This document shows positions 17,701 to 25,592 of a stretch of DNA of 64,000 bases, in pieces. A program made the position numbers and the translations under genes. Each line of letters starts with the position of its first letter. Positions within the stretch are counted from its first letter, which is position 1. The notes under the pieces were generated by a model. The model did no database searches. It saw nothing but the letters and a program-made list of their open reading frames with translations, and was not told the origin of the DNA. Origin of the DNA: Marinicella marina (GTDB taxonomy: Bacteria > Pseudomonadota > Gammaproteobacteria > Xanthomonadales > Marinicellaceae). Location of the stretch: assembly GCF_030065545.1 (NCBI RefSeq), contig NZ_JASJNC010000002.1, positions 124,001 to 188,000 of the forward strand, in the 5' to 3' direction.

Positions 17701-17879
17701 GCCAAACCAGCGGCGTCCGTCACAGCAATTACTTCTTGATCGACAGTTATTTCAATGTCACTCAATGGACTGCCCTTGAGAAACATGAATATGTTGATTT
17801 GCGCATTTTGAGCACCGACCGCGCTGATGCTGAGCAGCATTAAACAGGAAAAAGCCACTTTTTGAATGGTTGTATACAT
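14760..17879 (-). CDS. TonB-dependent outer-membrane receptor with N-terminal carboxypeptidase-regulatory-like domain
   Basis: A 1039-residue outer-membrane active transporter. The signal peptide ends near SAVGAQ. Next comes a Thr/Asp-rich stretch and a carboxypeptidase-regulatory-like beta-sandwich (VNGTVTDAENQRPVKGAKVY, about 130-210). The plug domain (FIRGLGERYSSTLLNG, then RVVPLDLFPTSIIESIEVQKGY) leads into a large 22-strand-type barrel ending in an aromatic residue (LSFDIY). The GLGERY-type plug is typical of large receptors that travel with DUF3450/ExbB loci. ATG 17879 is chosen because it gives a proper signal peptide; a longer frame overlaps the TPR gene. It is the last gene of the TonB locus, 32 nt after the TPR gene. 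Ligand unknown. Confidence 0.92.
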   Translation of the reverse strand: MYTTIQKVAFSCLMLLSISAVGAQNAQINIFMFLKGSPLSDIEITVDQEVIAVTDAAGLAQIDLPAGPTTLNFQSSGDLIYQHQFNLQAGELMQLLIDFKVKGDENPMVDVESSVDQKTLTESVAKVAEDAITVPVNGTVTDAENQRPVKGAKVYISGLSAYLTTNEKGQFSTELSAGNYNISVLHAQFNSQIKNDLNLTDPAGNEINIELTPAGAELPEFVVVEPFIEGSLASVLEERRANNSVANYLSMEQMSKSGDSDAAGALKRVTGLTLVDGRFIFIRGLGERYSSTLLNGANLPSPDPTRRVVPLDLFPTSIIESIEVQKGYASHLPAEFGGGTVVLRTINVPEENFLNIGLSYGHNSQTTGKKGLKYQGGDDDWTGMDDGTRALPRVLADAIAGDTELRPNNPFFDGGFSPEELEIFGESLNSNYDLRFANIDPGVGFDAAGGMRFDLESGTALGFSAALEYGSDFESRSELRRSYNVSTGTELGLESEENSTTTNRDINASGFLTTGIEFNDQHEIAANYMLLRSTQNFTEIAEGFNEDLGNSRRIYELRWTERDLTSTQFFGEHSYPVLGDLKLNWQFTDSEATFEEPDNRVYRYDQRDEGDFVFSSRNDSNSRVFRELADQSRNVRYDLDFPLTFGNNHDLLFQFGQNWVKKERNSDIRRFVFEDSGPLADEADRSDSLSEILNPNFIGPNGYQLIEVTRATDNYFANLDIKGTYYGIDYAYKEDLRFTLGARREVFNQSVTTFRLFDPDQSPVTASLLNDEWFPAFSSTWIMNESHQFRFNYSETATRPDFKELSSAQFKDPVLNRNVIGNPDLVAGRITHYDLRWDKYFSPGEFVSLSLFYKEFEQPIEVTILPGSSNIISFQNALAAENAGVELEVYKEFSFISERFANFYVSANYAYIDSEIQLDTDGPSGQTNNVRPLQGQSPYVANIQFGYDNKDNGINASLLFNQFGERISEAGTSGSPDIYEQPFQQVDFVYTHAFAGRWKLSFKAKNLLDDEVLFLQGDEITRTFTKGRDFSLGLSFDIY

Positions 17880-17911
17880 ACAGGTTTTACTCAATTCTAG
17901 AATGTTGGTGC

Positions 17912-19057
17912 TTACTGGCAGCGCCAGACTTCGGCTGCACAATCAGCCATTATTTTTCTCACCTCGACTGCTCTTTGAAACAGTTGAGCATCAGTGATAC
18001 GAGACAGGTATGATTCTGCTTTGTCGTAGTCTCCAACCTTGAATAAGGCATATGCCAGGGCATATTGGATGTTTTCATCGTCATCGATGCGGTTACGCAA
18101 GATGTCTTGCTCCATGTTGGCGGCTTGTTCAAAATTACCCAGTTCAATTAACAGCCCCAAACGTTGTTTTAATTTTTGTCGCTGATCATCTACCAATGAA
18201 TTAACAGTCAAGGCCAAATGACGTTGTCCGGATCGACGGTACAGTTCAGCTGCTTCGCTCAGTAGGGCTTTATCAGTCAGCGCCAGTTGGTGCACCAAAC
18301 CAGCAGCTGCATGAAAAGATTGGTTGCTGATGTAAGTGGCAGCCAGTGCTTTGGCCACATCAGGGTGGTTGGGGAATTTCAATTTGGCTCGTTCTAAAAA
18401 ACGCAGCGCTAAAATCAAATTACCAGAGGCCCTTAAGGCATTACCGATACCGACATAATCATCGGCATCAGCTTGGTATTTTTCCAGGTATTCTAGACCA
18501 AGTTCAGCGGCTGTTGAATTTAGCCCCAACTCAATCAGGTAAAATATTTTTCGCCGCGGGAAAGCCGCATCTTGTGGAAAAATCAAACTGGCTTGGTCCA
18601 TCACTGCAATCGCCATGTCATATTGTTTGAGTAACCAATGAGACTGGCCTCGCATGTGATAAACCGAAGGAATTGTGGCCACAGCATCACCTGCACTGTT
18701 CAAGGCATCGATGGCCATTTGATACTGTTCGGTAGCAAATGCCGATTGTGCCAAGTAAACGTTGATAACTGAATCAACTTCACCCAATGTCTTGGCAGCG
18801 ACAAAGGCGTCAATGGCAGCTTGATTTTCACCTTTTCTGACTTGCAGCAGACCATTTAAAACATGGTACCGTTTGACATCAGTGTCCTCAGCGTCTAGAT
18901 CAACTGATGACAGCGCAATGGCAGCACGCTCGAGGTTGTTGTCTTTAAGCATCAGTGATGCCAGTTCCAAATAGTTCACCTCATCTGCATTGTCATCATC
19001 AGCAATCGCAGGTTGCAGTGCCAATAAAAGCAGTGTCAGTATCAACAGAAATTTCAT
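17912..19057 (-). CDS. Exported TPR-repeat protein of the TonB locus
   Basis: 381 residues with a signal peptide (MKFLLILTLLLLALQPAIAD) and a body of tetratricopeptide-type helix pairs, for example SVYHMRGQSHWLLKQYDMA, NHPDVAKALAATYISNQSF and NIQYALAYALFKVGDYDKA. It is expected in the periplasm. Start is the ATG at 19057 with GAG 7 nt upstream, inside the spacer after tonB. A periplasmic TPR protein between tonB and its receptor is a recurrent part of this locus type. It may help TonB recognise the receptor or stabilise the complex; that role is inference. Confidence 0.85.
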   Translation of the reverse strand: MKFLLILTLLLLALQPAIADDDNADEVNYLELASLMLKDNNLERAAIALSSVDLDAEDTDVKRYHVLNGLLQVRKGENQAAIDAFVAAKTLGEVDSVINVYLAQSAFATEQYQMAIDALNSAGDAVATIPSVYHMRGQSHWLLKQYDMAIAVMDQASLIFPQDAAFPRRKIFYLIELGLNSTAAELGLEYLEKYQADADDYVGIGNALRASGNLILALRFLERAKLKFPNHPDVAKALAATYISNQSFHAAAGLVHQLALTDKALLSEAAELYRRSGQRHLALTVNSLVDDQRQKLKQRLGLLIELGNFEQAANMEQDILRNRIDDDENIQYALAYALFKVGDYDKAESYLSRITDAQLFQRAVEVRKIMADCAAEVWRCQ

Positions 19058-19076
19058 ATCACTCAATCACAACAGA

Positions 19077-19721
19077 TTAACTTAAGTCGAAGCGGATGCG
19101 TTGTTTGGCCCATGATTTGACAGACTGGCCCTGGTATTGAGCTGGTTCAAACTTCCAGCTGTTGATACCTTGCATGGCCACTTCATCAAATATACCACTG
19201 GGATAAGACTCAACAATTTTAACTTGCTCAATCTCACCTGTGATACCAATCAGTAATGAGAAAACCACATAACCCTCAATGCCTTTGGCGCGTGCACGAG
19301 GCGGATAAACCATGGGTGCTTGCCACACGGCTTTGGGTGATTGATCAACGGTGTCATCAGTCATGATCACACCACTGCCGTTACCCAGAATGTCGCCATC
19401 CAAGCCGTTCAAACCGTCCATAGAGAAGTCAGGCAAGCCCAAATCTAAGCCACCTAAAGAACTGTTTAACCCAAGCAGCGGCGTCGGTGGGGCTTGACGG
19501 GCACGTTTTGGTTTTGGCTTCGGTTTTGGTTTTCTGATTTCTTGTTTCGGCTTTGGTTTTTGTTTTTGAATTTTGATGTTGGTGCCATCAATACTGTCCG
19601 CTTTGGTCATCAGGTTTTCTGAGTCATTGATTAATATCAACGTTCCTAAAACCAAAACAGTTCCAAACATCATGGAACCCAAAGCCGCTAAGTTGCGTTT
19701 CATTTTTTCTGCTTTTTTCAT
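19077..19721 (-). CDS. tonB: TonB-family energy transducer
   Basis: Transmits proton-motive-force energy from ExbB/ExbD to outer-membrane receptors. 214 residues: one N-terminal TM (about 11-31), a periplasmic Pro-Lys spacer (KPKPKQEIRKPKPKPKPKRA), and a C-terminal TonB domain with VYPPRARAKGIEGYVVFSLLIG and a SYPSGIFDEVAMQ-to-WKFEPAQYQG pattern (YP box). The start overlaps the exbD stop (TGATG). The locus has its own ExbB, ExbD and TtpC-like protein, so this TonB is probably dedicated to the linked receptor. Confidence 0.93.
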   Translation of the reverse strand: MKKAEKMKRNLAALGSMMFGTVLVLGTLILINDSENLMTKADSIDGTNIKIQKQKPKPKQEIRKPKPKPKPKRARQAPPTPLLGLNSSLGGLDLGLPDFSMDGLNGLDGDILGNGSGVIMTDDTVDQSPKAVWQAPMVYPPRARAKGIEGYVVFSLLIGITGEIEQVKIVESYPSGIFDEVAMQGINSWKFEPAQYQGQSVKSWAKQRIRFDLS

Positions 19722-20131
19722 CAGCCTGCTCCTACTTCTTTTATCGTTGCTACACCCACATCTGACGCACCGGCCAGACGGGCTTGGTCAACCACTTCAA
19801 CTAATTTGCCAGAGGGCACATTTTCATCGGTGACCACCAAAACCGATTTCTGGGTTTTGGTTTTCAATAAATCTCTTAATCTGGATTGAATTACCCAAGA
19901 ACGGATGCCCTCACCATCCATATAAACTTCACCCGCATTGTCGATGTACAAACGCACTGCTTTGGTCGAGGCAGCACTGGAAGATGAAGCGGCTGGACGT
20001 TCCAGGTCTAGTTTCATGTCTTTGACAAAAGTGGTACTGACCATAAAAAAGATTAACAGGATAAAAACCATGTCAATCAATGGTGAGATGTTTAAGTCTT
20101 GGACCGTTTCTTTACTTTCTCTGTATCTCAT
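19721..20131 (-). CDS. exbD: ExbD proton-channel subunit
   Basis: 136 residues with a single N-terminal TM carrying the essential Asp in ISPLIDMVFILLIFFMVSTTF, then the periplasmic ExbD/TolR domain ending GASDVGVATIKEVG. It works with ExbB to couple proton flow to TonB. The gene lies 19 nt after the small exbB and overlaps tonB by one base. Confidence 0.94.
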   Translation of the reverse strand: MRYRESKETVQDLNISPLIDMVFILLIFFMVSTTFVKDMKLDLERPAASSSSAASTKAVRLYIDNAGEVYMDGEGIRSWVIQSRLRDLLKTKTQKSVLVVTDENVPSGKLVEVVDQARLAGASDVGVATIKEVGAG

Positions 20132-20150
20132 ATAATTTCTCTCTATGACC

Positions 20151-20762
20151 TCAAGCTGTTTTGGGTTGAATGTCAGGGATTGGGCAACACAAATAATCTT
20201 TTAGTTGTGCCATTTCAATTTCTAATGTTTTTTGTTTTTTATCTAATATGCCATTGACAATCAAACCAGGAATTGACACGGCCAAGCCCATTTGAGTAGT
20301 TATCAGTGCTTGAGAAATACCGCCTGCGATACCACCCGACTGAGAAAACAACGACATGTCTCCCAGCGAGTCAAACGTTTCAATCATGCCTGATACAGTG
20401 CCAAGCAAGCCCAACAAAGGTGCCACCAGAACTATGGTGGTGATGAGCACTTTGTATTTTCTGATTTCATTGGCTTCTTCAGCAAAAGCATCATCTAAAT
20501 AACGACGCAAATCAGGCAGGTTTTGATCTCGTAACTTCATGCCTTTTTTCAGCACTCGGGTCAACACGCCTTGATTGGTTGGTAATATGCCTTGCATCTG
20601 ACGATCAACCATCACCCGAGGGCTGCGCAGAGAACCTCGTCGCAGTGCCATCATGCGGTAGCCCAGTGTCCACCACAAAACAACCGTAGCAACAAGCAAT
20701 GGTGGCATGACATAACCACCTGATTGAAAGTAACCCAGTAGTTGTTGAATGACATCACTCAT
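20151..20762 (-). CDS. exbB: ExbB / MotA-TolQ-family proton-channel protein (short form)
   Basis: 203 residues with three TM segments: about 15-35, then the paired channel helices around VAPLLGLLGTVSGMIETF and ISQALITTQMGLAVSIPGLIVNGIL. The cytoplasmic loop between TM1 and TM2 is family-like. It forms the ExbB pentamer around ExbD. It follows a larger ExbB-like protein (TtpC type), giving the two-ExbB arrangement known from Vibrio TonB2 systems. Confidence 0.92.
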   Translation of the reverse strand: MSDVIQQLLGYFQSGGYVMPPLLVATVVLWWTLGYRMMALRRGSLRSPRVMVDRQMQGILPTNQGVLTRVLKKGMKLRDQNLPDLRRYLDDAFAEEANEIRKYKVLITTIVLVAPLLGLLGTVSGMIETFDSLGDMSLFSQSGGIAGGISQALITTQMGLAVSIPGLIVNGILDKKQKTLEIEMAQLKDYLCCPIPDIQPKTA

Positions 20763-20781
20763 GATTCAATCACGCGTCCAA

Positions 20782-22173
20782 TTAAGAAAAAACTTTTTTG
20801 TAGACGTTGATGGCACGCAAAGCGGCTTTTTCCATGTCGTCTTTGATGCGTTCTGCCCACCCTGACAGCATGTTGCCAAACAACAACGCAGGGATAGCAA
20901 CTGCCAGACCCACTTCAGTGGTTACCAGGGCGATTGAAATACCACTTGAGAGTAATTTAGGGTCGCCAGTACCAAATTCAGTGATGATGTCGAATGTTGA
21001 AATCATGCCAGTCACTGTGCCTAACAGACCCAACAGTGGTGCCACCGTGGCAATCACTATGATCATCGAACCAAAGCGGTTTAATTGGCTTGACTCGTGC
21101 AAGATGGACTCAGAAACAATGTCCTCTATGTGGTCACGATCGCGATCAATGTTACGCAAGGCTGAGAGCAATACGCGTGATGATGATGAGGATTCTTTGT
21201 GGGCCAGTTGGATCGCTGCATCAACATCTTTCTGTTCAATTTTGTTGACCACTTTGGTCAGCAGCTTTTCAGTGCTGGCAGATGCGCGGTTCAAAAAGAA
21301 CGATCTGAGTATGATTAACAACAAAGCAACCATACCCAAAGCAGCAATGATCCAAGCAATGATGCCACCAGAGTTGATAACGCTGAGGATGCTCTTTTGT
21401 TGTTTCTCCTCAATCGCTTTGATCGAAGATTCATACAAAAAGATGGGTAATAAGCCGCTGGAGTTACCATTGAATAAGCCTTCAACGGCTGCCGGGTCAC
21501 TGTCCTGCCAAACTTTGAATTGTTTTTCACCGGCTGGTGCCAATACGCCTGAACCTTTGGCGCTGTTACCATAAGAGGCAATGTTGCCTACTTTCATGAT
21601 GGTGCCGTTAACCGCGGTACCGTCGGTCAAGAAAAATTCACCCGCTTGGGTGGTGATATTGGATTTTTCAGTGAGGGTTTGAGTGGCTAAATTTACCAGC
21701 TCTTTGACCTTGTCCAAATCAGATGGTGCTTGCTCAGCTGCCTCTGGGAAACCTTCGAAGCCAAATTCGCTCATGGTAGATTGTGCCTGTATGATGGTTG
21801 ATTCCAGCAGTCCTTGGTTGTCTTGAGCAGATTCAGAGCTTCTTTGAATGGCAAAAATTTCATCTTCCAATTCACCGGCAGTCGCTTCTGCGTTCAACAA
21901 TTGATTTTCAAGGGCTGAAATTTCAGTTTCAATCTGACGTTTTTCAACAGCGGTGCTTTGTTGGTACTCGGCCAAACGTTTTTTGATGTTATTGACTTGC
22001 GATGTTAAGAATGCGTATTCTTTCTTGTAAGCCAAGTTCAAATCTTGTTGCGCTTGCGCTGGGTCGGCTGCTGGCACGAGTGGTTCAGCAGCAGGCTCAA
22101 CTGCTTGGTTGTTATCTTGTGCGCTAACTACAGGGCAAATAATGAACAGCAATAGGTATAAATAATTTCTCAT
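20782..22173 (-). CDS. TtpC-like protein: ExbB/MotA domain with long periplasmic coiled-coil extension
   Basis: 463 residues. A signal peptide (ending VVSAQD) is followed by a periplasmic coiled coil (about 40-130, for example EISALENQLLNAEATAGELEDEI) and a beta-rich linker. The C-terminal MotA/TolQ/ExbB domain has TM helices near 268 (IIAWIIAALGMVALLLIIL) and a channel pair at IVIATVAPLLGLLGTVTGM and SIALVTTEVGLAVAIPALLFG. This architecture matches TtpC, the fourth essential component of Vibrio TonB2 systems. RBS AGGAAG 5 nt before the ATG. It lies 14 nt downstream of the DUF3450 gene. Confidence 0.88.
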   Translation of the reverse strand: MRNYLYLLLFIICPVVSAQDNNQAVEPAAEPLVPAADPAQAQQDLNLAYKKEYAFLTSQVNNIKKRLAEYQQSTAVEKRQIETEISALENQLLNAEATAGELEDEIFAIQRSSESAQDNQGLLESTIIQAQSTMSEFGFEGFPEAAEQAPSDLDKVKELVNLATQTLTEKSNITTQAGEFFLTDGTAVNGTIMKVGNIASYGNSAKGSGVLAPAGEKQFKVWQDSDPAAVEGLFNGNSSGLLPIFLYESSIKAIEEKQQKSILSVINSGGIIAWIIAALGMVALLLIILRSFFLNRASASTEKLLTKVVNKIEQKDVDAAIQLAHKESSSSSRVLLSALRNIDRDRDHIEDIVSESILHESSQLNRFGSMIIVIATVAPLLGLLGTVTGMISTFDIITEFGTGDPKLLSSGISIALVTTEVGLAVAIPALLFGNMLSGWAERIKDDMEKAALRAINVYKKVFS

Positions 22174-22187
22174 GGTACTTCCTGTGA

Positions 22188-22994
22188 TTATTGAGATGAA
22201 CTCAAGTCCAGTGGCAAACTGAAATAGCCCTGTCTGATTTGTTTTTTCAAAGAGTCGAATAAGGTTGCCACTGATTGTGTGGCTTTTTCGTCAGTCAGCA
22301 ATTGGTATTGCCATGTACCGCCGTTGTTCACTGCTTGGCCATAACGATCATCCCTGGTTTTAAAGTACATCAACACGGTACCTAACTTGGCCACATCAAC
22401 CAAAACTTGTTCGCCTGCTAAGGTGATGGTTTGTGAATAAATCGCATTCTCTCGGGTCAAACGCATCTCATCTTCTAAAAATGCCCACAAGCGGTTGATG
22501 GCACCTTGTGCTGAAACCTTTCTGCCTTCTATATCACGCATGATGTCCTCAATCACGCTGCTGCGTTCTTTATATTTGAAGGGGATGCCGCTGTCGATGA
22601 CTGTTTTTATTTGTGCTGCCATTTGCAGCACTTCAGGAATCATTTGTTCAGAATCGAGACCCAAAGATTTGATGTTTTCTTGTAAGTTAACCACTTCTGC
22701 TTGTGTCTGTTTGATTTGCAGTTGTTTGCGGTCAATGTTGGCCTCTAACTCAGTTTTTCTGATATTAAGGTAGCTCATTGATTGGGTGTGTTCAGCTTTT
22801 AAAATTTGCATCTCTGCTTGCAAATCTTCAACCTGGCCACGTAACTGGATTAAGTTGTTAACGATTTCATCGGTGTCTTGTTGTGCCATGACCGGCAAAT
22901 ACGAGGATGAACAGCCCAAGATGAGTGACCATTTCACCCAATGCATGGAACGGTTGAATTTAACTTTTTGCGACATGATTAATCTGATTGACAT
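22188..22994 (-). CDS. DUF3450 periplasmic coiled-coil protein of the TonB locus
   Basis: 268 residues with a signal peptide (ending near PVMAQQ), then a long coiled coil (about 50-110: LIQLRGQVEDLQAEMQILKA and the following heptads) and a C-terminal globular part. It fits the DUF3450 family, which is almost always encoded next to TtpC/ExbB/ExbD/TonB genes. Its biochemical role is not established; a periplasmic scaffold beside the TtpC coiled coil is my inference. First gene of the seven-gene minus-strand operon (DUF3450 to the receptor). ATG 22994 is used; an ATG at 22976 is possible. Confidence 0.85.
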   Translation of the reverse strand: MSIRLIMSQKVKFNRSMHWVKWSLILGCSSSYLPVMAQQDTDEIVNNLIQLRGQVEDLQAEMQILKAEHTQSMSYLNIRKTELEANIDRKQLQIKQTQAEVVNLQENIKSLGLDSEQMIPEVLQMAAQIKTVIDSGIPFKYKERSSVIEDIMRDIEGRKVSAQGAINRLWAFLEDEMRLTRENAIYSQTITLAGEQVLVDVAKLGTVLMYFKTRDDRYGQAVNNGGTWQYQLLTDEKATQSVATLFDSLKKQIRQGYFSLPLDLSSSQ

Positions 22995-23016
22995 TTAAGA
23001 TGCGGCAAATTTTAAG
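22988..23016 (+). promoter_or_regulatory. Candidate promoter of the beta-helix protein gene
   Basis: A consensus TTGACA (22988-22993) and TTTAAG (23011-23016) are 17 nt apart. The -35 overlaps the start codon of the divergent DUF3450 gene. A start near 23023 would give a leader of about 160 nt. Confidence 0.45.
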
Positions 23017-23042
23017 AACCTAATGTGACAGTATGGTTACCT

Positions 23043-23158
23043 TTACGGTTAAATTTTCTTATTAGCTATTTAATAAGGAGTGATGTCGCTGTTGTCACAG
23101 AAACTTCATAAACTGGTCACTTAATTGAAACATCTGAACCGTAACATTTCGGTTTTTT
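23043..23158 (+). promoter_or_regulatory. Possible leader-controlled attenuator upstream of the beta-helix protein
   Basis: TTACGGTT (23043-23050) is the exact reverse complement of AACCGTAA (23137-23144). The first part of the latter, AACCG (23137-23141), also forms a hairpin with CGGTT (23150-23154), ending in six T (23153-23158). The two pairings exclude each other, as antiterminator and terminator would. Between them lies a 13-codon ORF (23083-23124). The terminator stem is only 5 bp, so this is tentative. Confidence 0.35.
23083..23124 (+). CDS. Possible leader peptide, 13 residues
   Basis: Reads M-S-L-L-S-Q-K-L-H-K-L-V-T. AAGGAG precedes the ATG, but with only 2 nt spacing, which is short. 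Four of 13 residues are Leu. It sits between two segments that can pair with each other (23043-23050 and 23137-23144). It may be chance. Confidence 0.25.
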   Translation: MSLLSQKLHKLVT

Positions 23159-23182
23159 GTAATTCCTACACGAGGTGTTTTG

Positions 23183-24934
23183 ATGAAATTGGGTATTTTA
23201 AAAGCCGCATTATTGGGCGGTGTATTGGTAGCGGGTTCGGCAGCAGCAATCACTGTTGATGAGAACTTTGAAGGTCAGTGGTACAACGGTCCAGCTGGTG
23301 ATAATGGCACAGGTTGGCAGTTTGACTACATTAAAACCGGTCCAGAAAGAGGTGTAATATTTGTTACTGGATTCGTTTACGGTGATGATGGCAGCCCAAC
23401 TTGGGTAACGGGTAACAGCGTTGTTTTGGACGGTGAATCTAACTTGTCAATCGACTTGATTGAAGTGACTGATGGTGCTTTTGTGGGTGCCAGTGATCGT
23501 GCAGTTAATGCCTTTGGTTCAGCTGAACTGGACTTCAAATCGTGCCGTTCTTTGTCGATGGACATCAGCAACATCAGCAGTGCGTTTATATCTGAGACTG
23601 AAGCTTCATTCGACTTGCAACCGGCTGATGAAATTGGTGGTTTTGTCAGAGACGCTTCGGTTTGTCCTTACCAAACTGAATTCACCGGTTGTCCAGCTTT
23701 TGCTACAACCACTGCTCAACCTAAAACTTGTGCCATCTCAGGTACTTTAACAGGTGATGTGACATTGACTAACGACACCAACTGGGTATTGCAGGGTGGT
23801 GTATTTGTTGGTGAAGACGGTGGCGCAACGGCCAACTTAACTGTTGAGCCAGGTACTCGCGTATTGGGCGTTACAGGTAATGACTTCCTAGCGGTACAAC
23901 GTGGTTCTAAAATCTTTGCAGAGGGTACAGCCAATGCGCCTGTGGTATTCACAGGTCCGTTCAATGCATCAGACCCGTCAGCCGGTGCTGGTAACTGGGG
24001 TGGTTTGGTCATCAATGGTCAAGCGCCTATCAACATTTGTGGTGATGAAGTGCCATTCGCTCAATGTGAAGACGTGGGTGAGGGTGGTTCTGGCAACTTC
24101 GGTGGTGATGATCCAACTGACTCAAGTGGTGTATTGAAATACGTTCGTGTGCAGTTCGGTGGATTCAGAATCAACGATGAAGACGAGTTGAACGGTATCG
24201 CTTTCCAAGGTGTTGGTTCAGGCACAACGGTTGAGTATGTGCAAGTGCATGCCAATGAAGATGACGGCATCGAATTCTTTGGTGGTACAGTCAATGCCAA
24301 GTATTTGGTATTAACGGGTATCAGGGATGATTCTTTGGATTGGACTCACGGTTGGGACGGTAATGTACAGTATGTGTTGGTGCAACAAGACCCAAATGCC
24401 GCAGCCGACAAAGAGCGTGGTATTGAAGCGGATAACTTCGAAGACAACAATGATGCCACACCTCGTTCGCAGCCAAGCATTGCCAACGCCACTTTCATTG
24501 GTGGGCCATCTGACAACAAAACCACCACTGGTATGGTGTTACGACGTGGAACGGGTTTCAACATGACCAACGTGATCGTAACTGGTTTTGAACGTTGTTT
24601 AGACCTTGATTCAGATGCGACTTTTGCAGCAGCTGGTTCACCTGATAATCTAACAGGTACAGCCACCATGGAAAACACCATCATCAGCTGTGATGTGAAT
24701 TTCGATGAAGAAGCTGAAGACGCGTTTTCAGTACAAGCTTTCTTTGAAGCACAAATGGGTAACCAAGTGGCTGATCCTGCATTGGATGGCATCTACCCAA
24801 CAGCCAACACACCAGGTGTGATGGCGATCGACAGCGATAAGTTTGGTTCATTTTTTGATAAAACCAATTACGCGGGTGCCTTCAAATCGCAAGTAGGTGC
24901 TTGGACCAATGGCTGGACTGAGTTCTTGGATTAA
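23183..24934 (+). CDS. Secreted beta-helix-like protein divergent from the TonB locus
   Basis: 583 residues, exported (signal MKLGILKAALLGGVLVAGSAAA). Residues about 28-75 form a small W/G-rich domain (WYNGPAGDNGTGWQ, then DDGSPTW) that recurs in the large secreted protein at 51399-55886. From about 180 on, the pattern of short strands, Asn/Asp/Gly turns and phrases such as LTVEPGTRVLGV, GGLVINGQAPI, LKYVRVQFGG and NEDDGIEFFGGTV suggests a right-handed parallel beta-helix. Ending as SQVGAWTNGW. Paired cysteines occur. The ATG at 23183 has GAGG at 7 nt. Divergent from the DUF3450-TonB operon, it is a candidate extracellular partner of that receptor, possibly for substrate capture; function unproven. 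A strong terminator follows. Confidence 0.8.
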   Translation: MKLGILKAALLGGVLVAGSAAAITVDENFEGQWYNGPAGDNGTGWQFDYIKTGPERGVIFVTGFVYGDDGSPTWVTGNSVVLDGESNLSIDLIEVTDGAFVGASDRAVNAFGSAELDFKSCRSLSMDISNISSAFISETEASFDLQPADEIGGFVRDASVCPYQTEFTGCPAFATTTAQPKTCAISGTLTGDVTLTNDTNWVLQGGVFVGEDGGATANLTVEPGTRVLGVTGNDFLAVQRGSKIFAEGTANAPVVFTGPFNASDPSAGAGNWGGLVINGQAPINICGDEVPFAQCEDVGEGGSGNFGGDDPTDSSGVLKYVRVQFGGFRINDEDELNGIAFQGVGSGTTVEYVQVHANEDDGIEFFGGTVNAKYLVLTGIRDDSLDWTHGWDGNVQYVLVQQDPNAAADKERGIEADNFEDNNDATPRSQPSIANATFIGGPSDNKTTTGMVLRRGTGFNMTNVIVTGFERCLDLDSDATFAAAGSPDNLTGTATMENTIISCDVNFDEEAEDAFSVQAFFEAQMGNQVADPALDGIYPTANTPGVMAIDSDKFGSFFDKTNYAGAFKSQVGAWTNGWTEFLD

Positions 24935-24958
24935 TTGCAACAAACAATGGAACTGTTG

Positions 24959-24984
24959 AGGCGCTCTTCGGAGCGCCTTTTTTT
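24959..24984 (+). terminator. Intrinsic terminator after the beta-helix gene
   Basis: AGGCGCTC (24959-24966), loop TTCG, GAGCGCCT (24971-24978), then T to 24984. A perfect 8-bp GC-rich stem with a stable tetraloop. Confidence 0.93.
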
Positions 24985-25079
24985 GTGCCTGTGATGGTTT
25001 CCCGAACAATTGAGGTTTTGTTCAGTTTTGGTCAATTTAAATCAGGTAAAATGAAGTAGATTCAATCAAGGTGAAGACA

Positions 25080-25505
25080 ATGAAACAGTTGATTATTTTA
25101 ATGCTAATAATGGGGTTGGTTGGCTGCAATCAAAACAAGCACGCTCGTGTCAATTATGCTGAGTTCATAGCACAAAATAACTTGCAACCCCAACGCGATG
25201 TCAGTCAGTTCAGGTTCCAAGGCTGGCAGCCCTTGAGTGATCGTTTTTTGATTTTACGCAGCAACCAACAAAAAAGCTACCTGATCCAATTGATGTCACC
25301 TTGTGTTGATTTGCCGTTTGCCAACAACATTGTATTGAAACAAGATATGAGTAATCGCTTACAGGCTAAATTTGACAGTGTGGTTGTACCGGGTCAATTC
25401 AGGCAAAGTTGTCGCATTGATTCAATTTATGAAATGGACCGTGAATTGAAGCAGGATTTATTGGAGTTTGGTCAGCGAAAAGAACAAATCAGGGTGAACA
25501 ACTGA
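25080..25505 (+). CDS. Lipoprotein, DUF6491-like
   Basis: 141 residues with a lipoprotein signal (MKQLIILMLIMGLVGC; Cys16 as lipidation site). The mature part has FRFQGWQPLSDRFLILRSN, a central Cys-containing stretch and a late Cys (FRQSCRIDSIYEM), the pattern I associate with DUF6491 proteins of gammaproteobacteria. Function unknown. The ATG at 25080 follows AAGGTG; an in-frame GTG at 25071 is less likely. Confidence 0.7.
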   Translation: MKQLIILMLIMGLVGCNQNKHARVNYAEFIAQNNLQPQRDVSQFRFQGWQPLSDRFLILRSNQQKSYLIQLMSPCVDLPFANNIVLKQDMSNRLQAKFDSVVVPGQFRQSCRIDSIYEMDRELKQDLLEFGQRKEQIRVNN

Positions 25506-25592
25506 GGCCCAGTGAGTTGATGAACTCTCTTAACAAAAGTAAAACTCAAGTTATGTTAGCATGTGTTTTTTTTTAATCTTCAGCAGTTACCT

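Noticed and set aside
20807-21574. Long 255-codon reading frame opposite the TtpC-like gene
   Set aside because: It lies wholly antisense to a well-supported family member, has Ser/Met-rich low-complexity content typical of a reverse-frame shadow, and no RBS.
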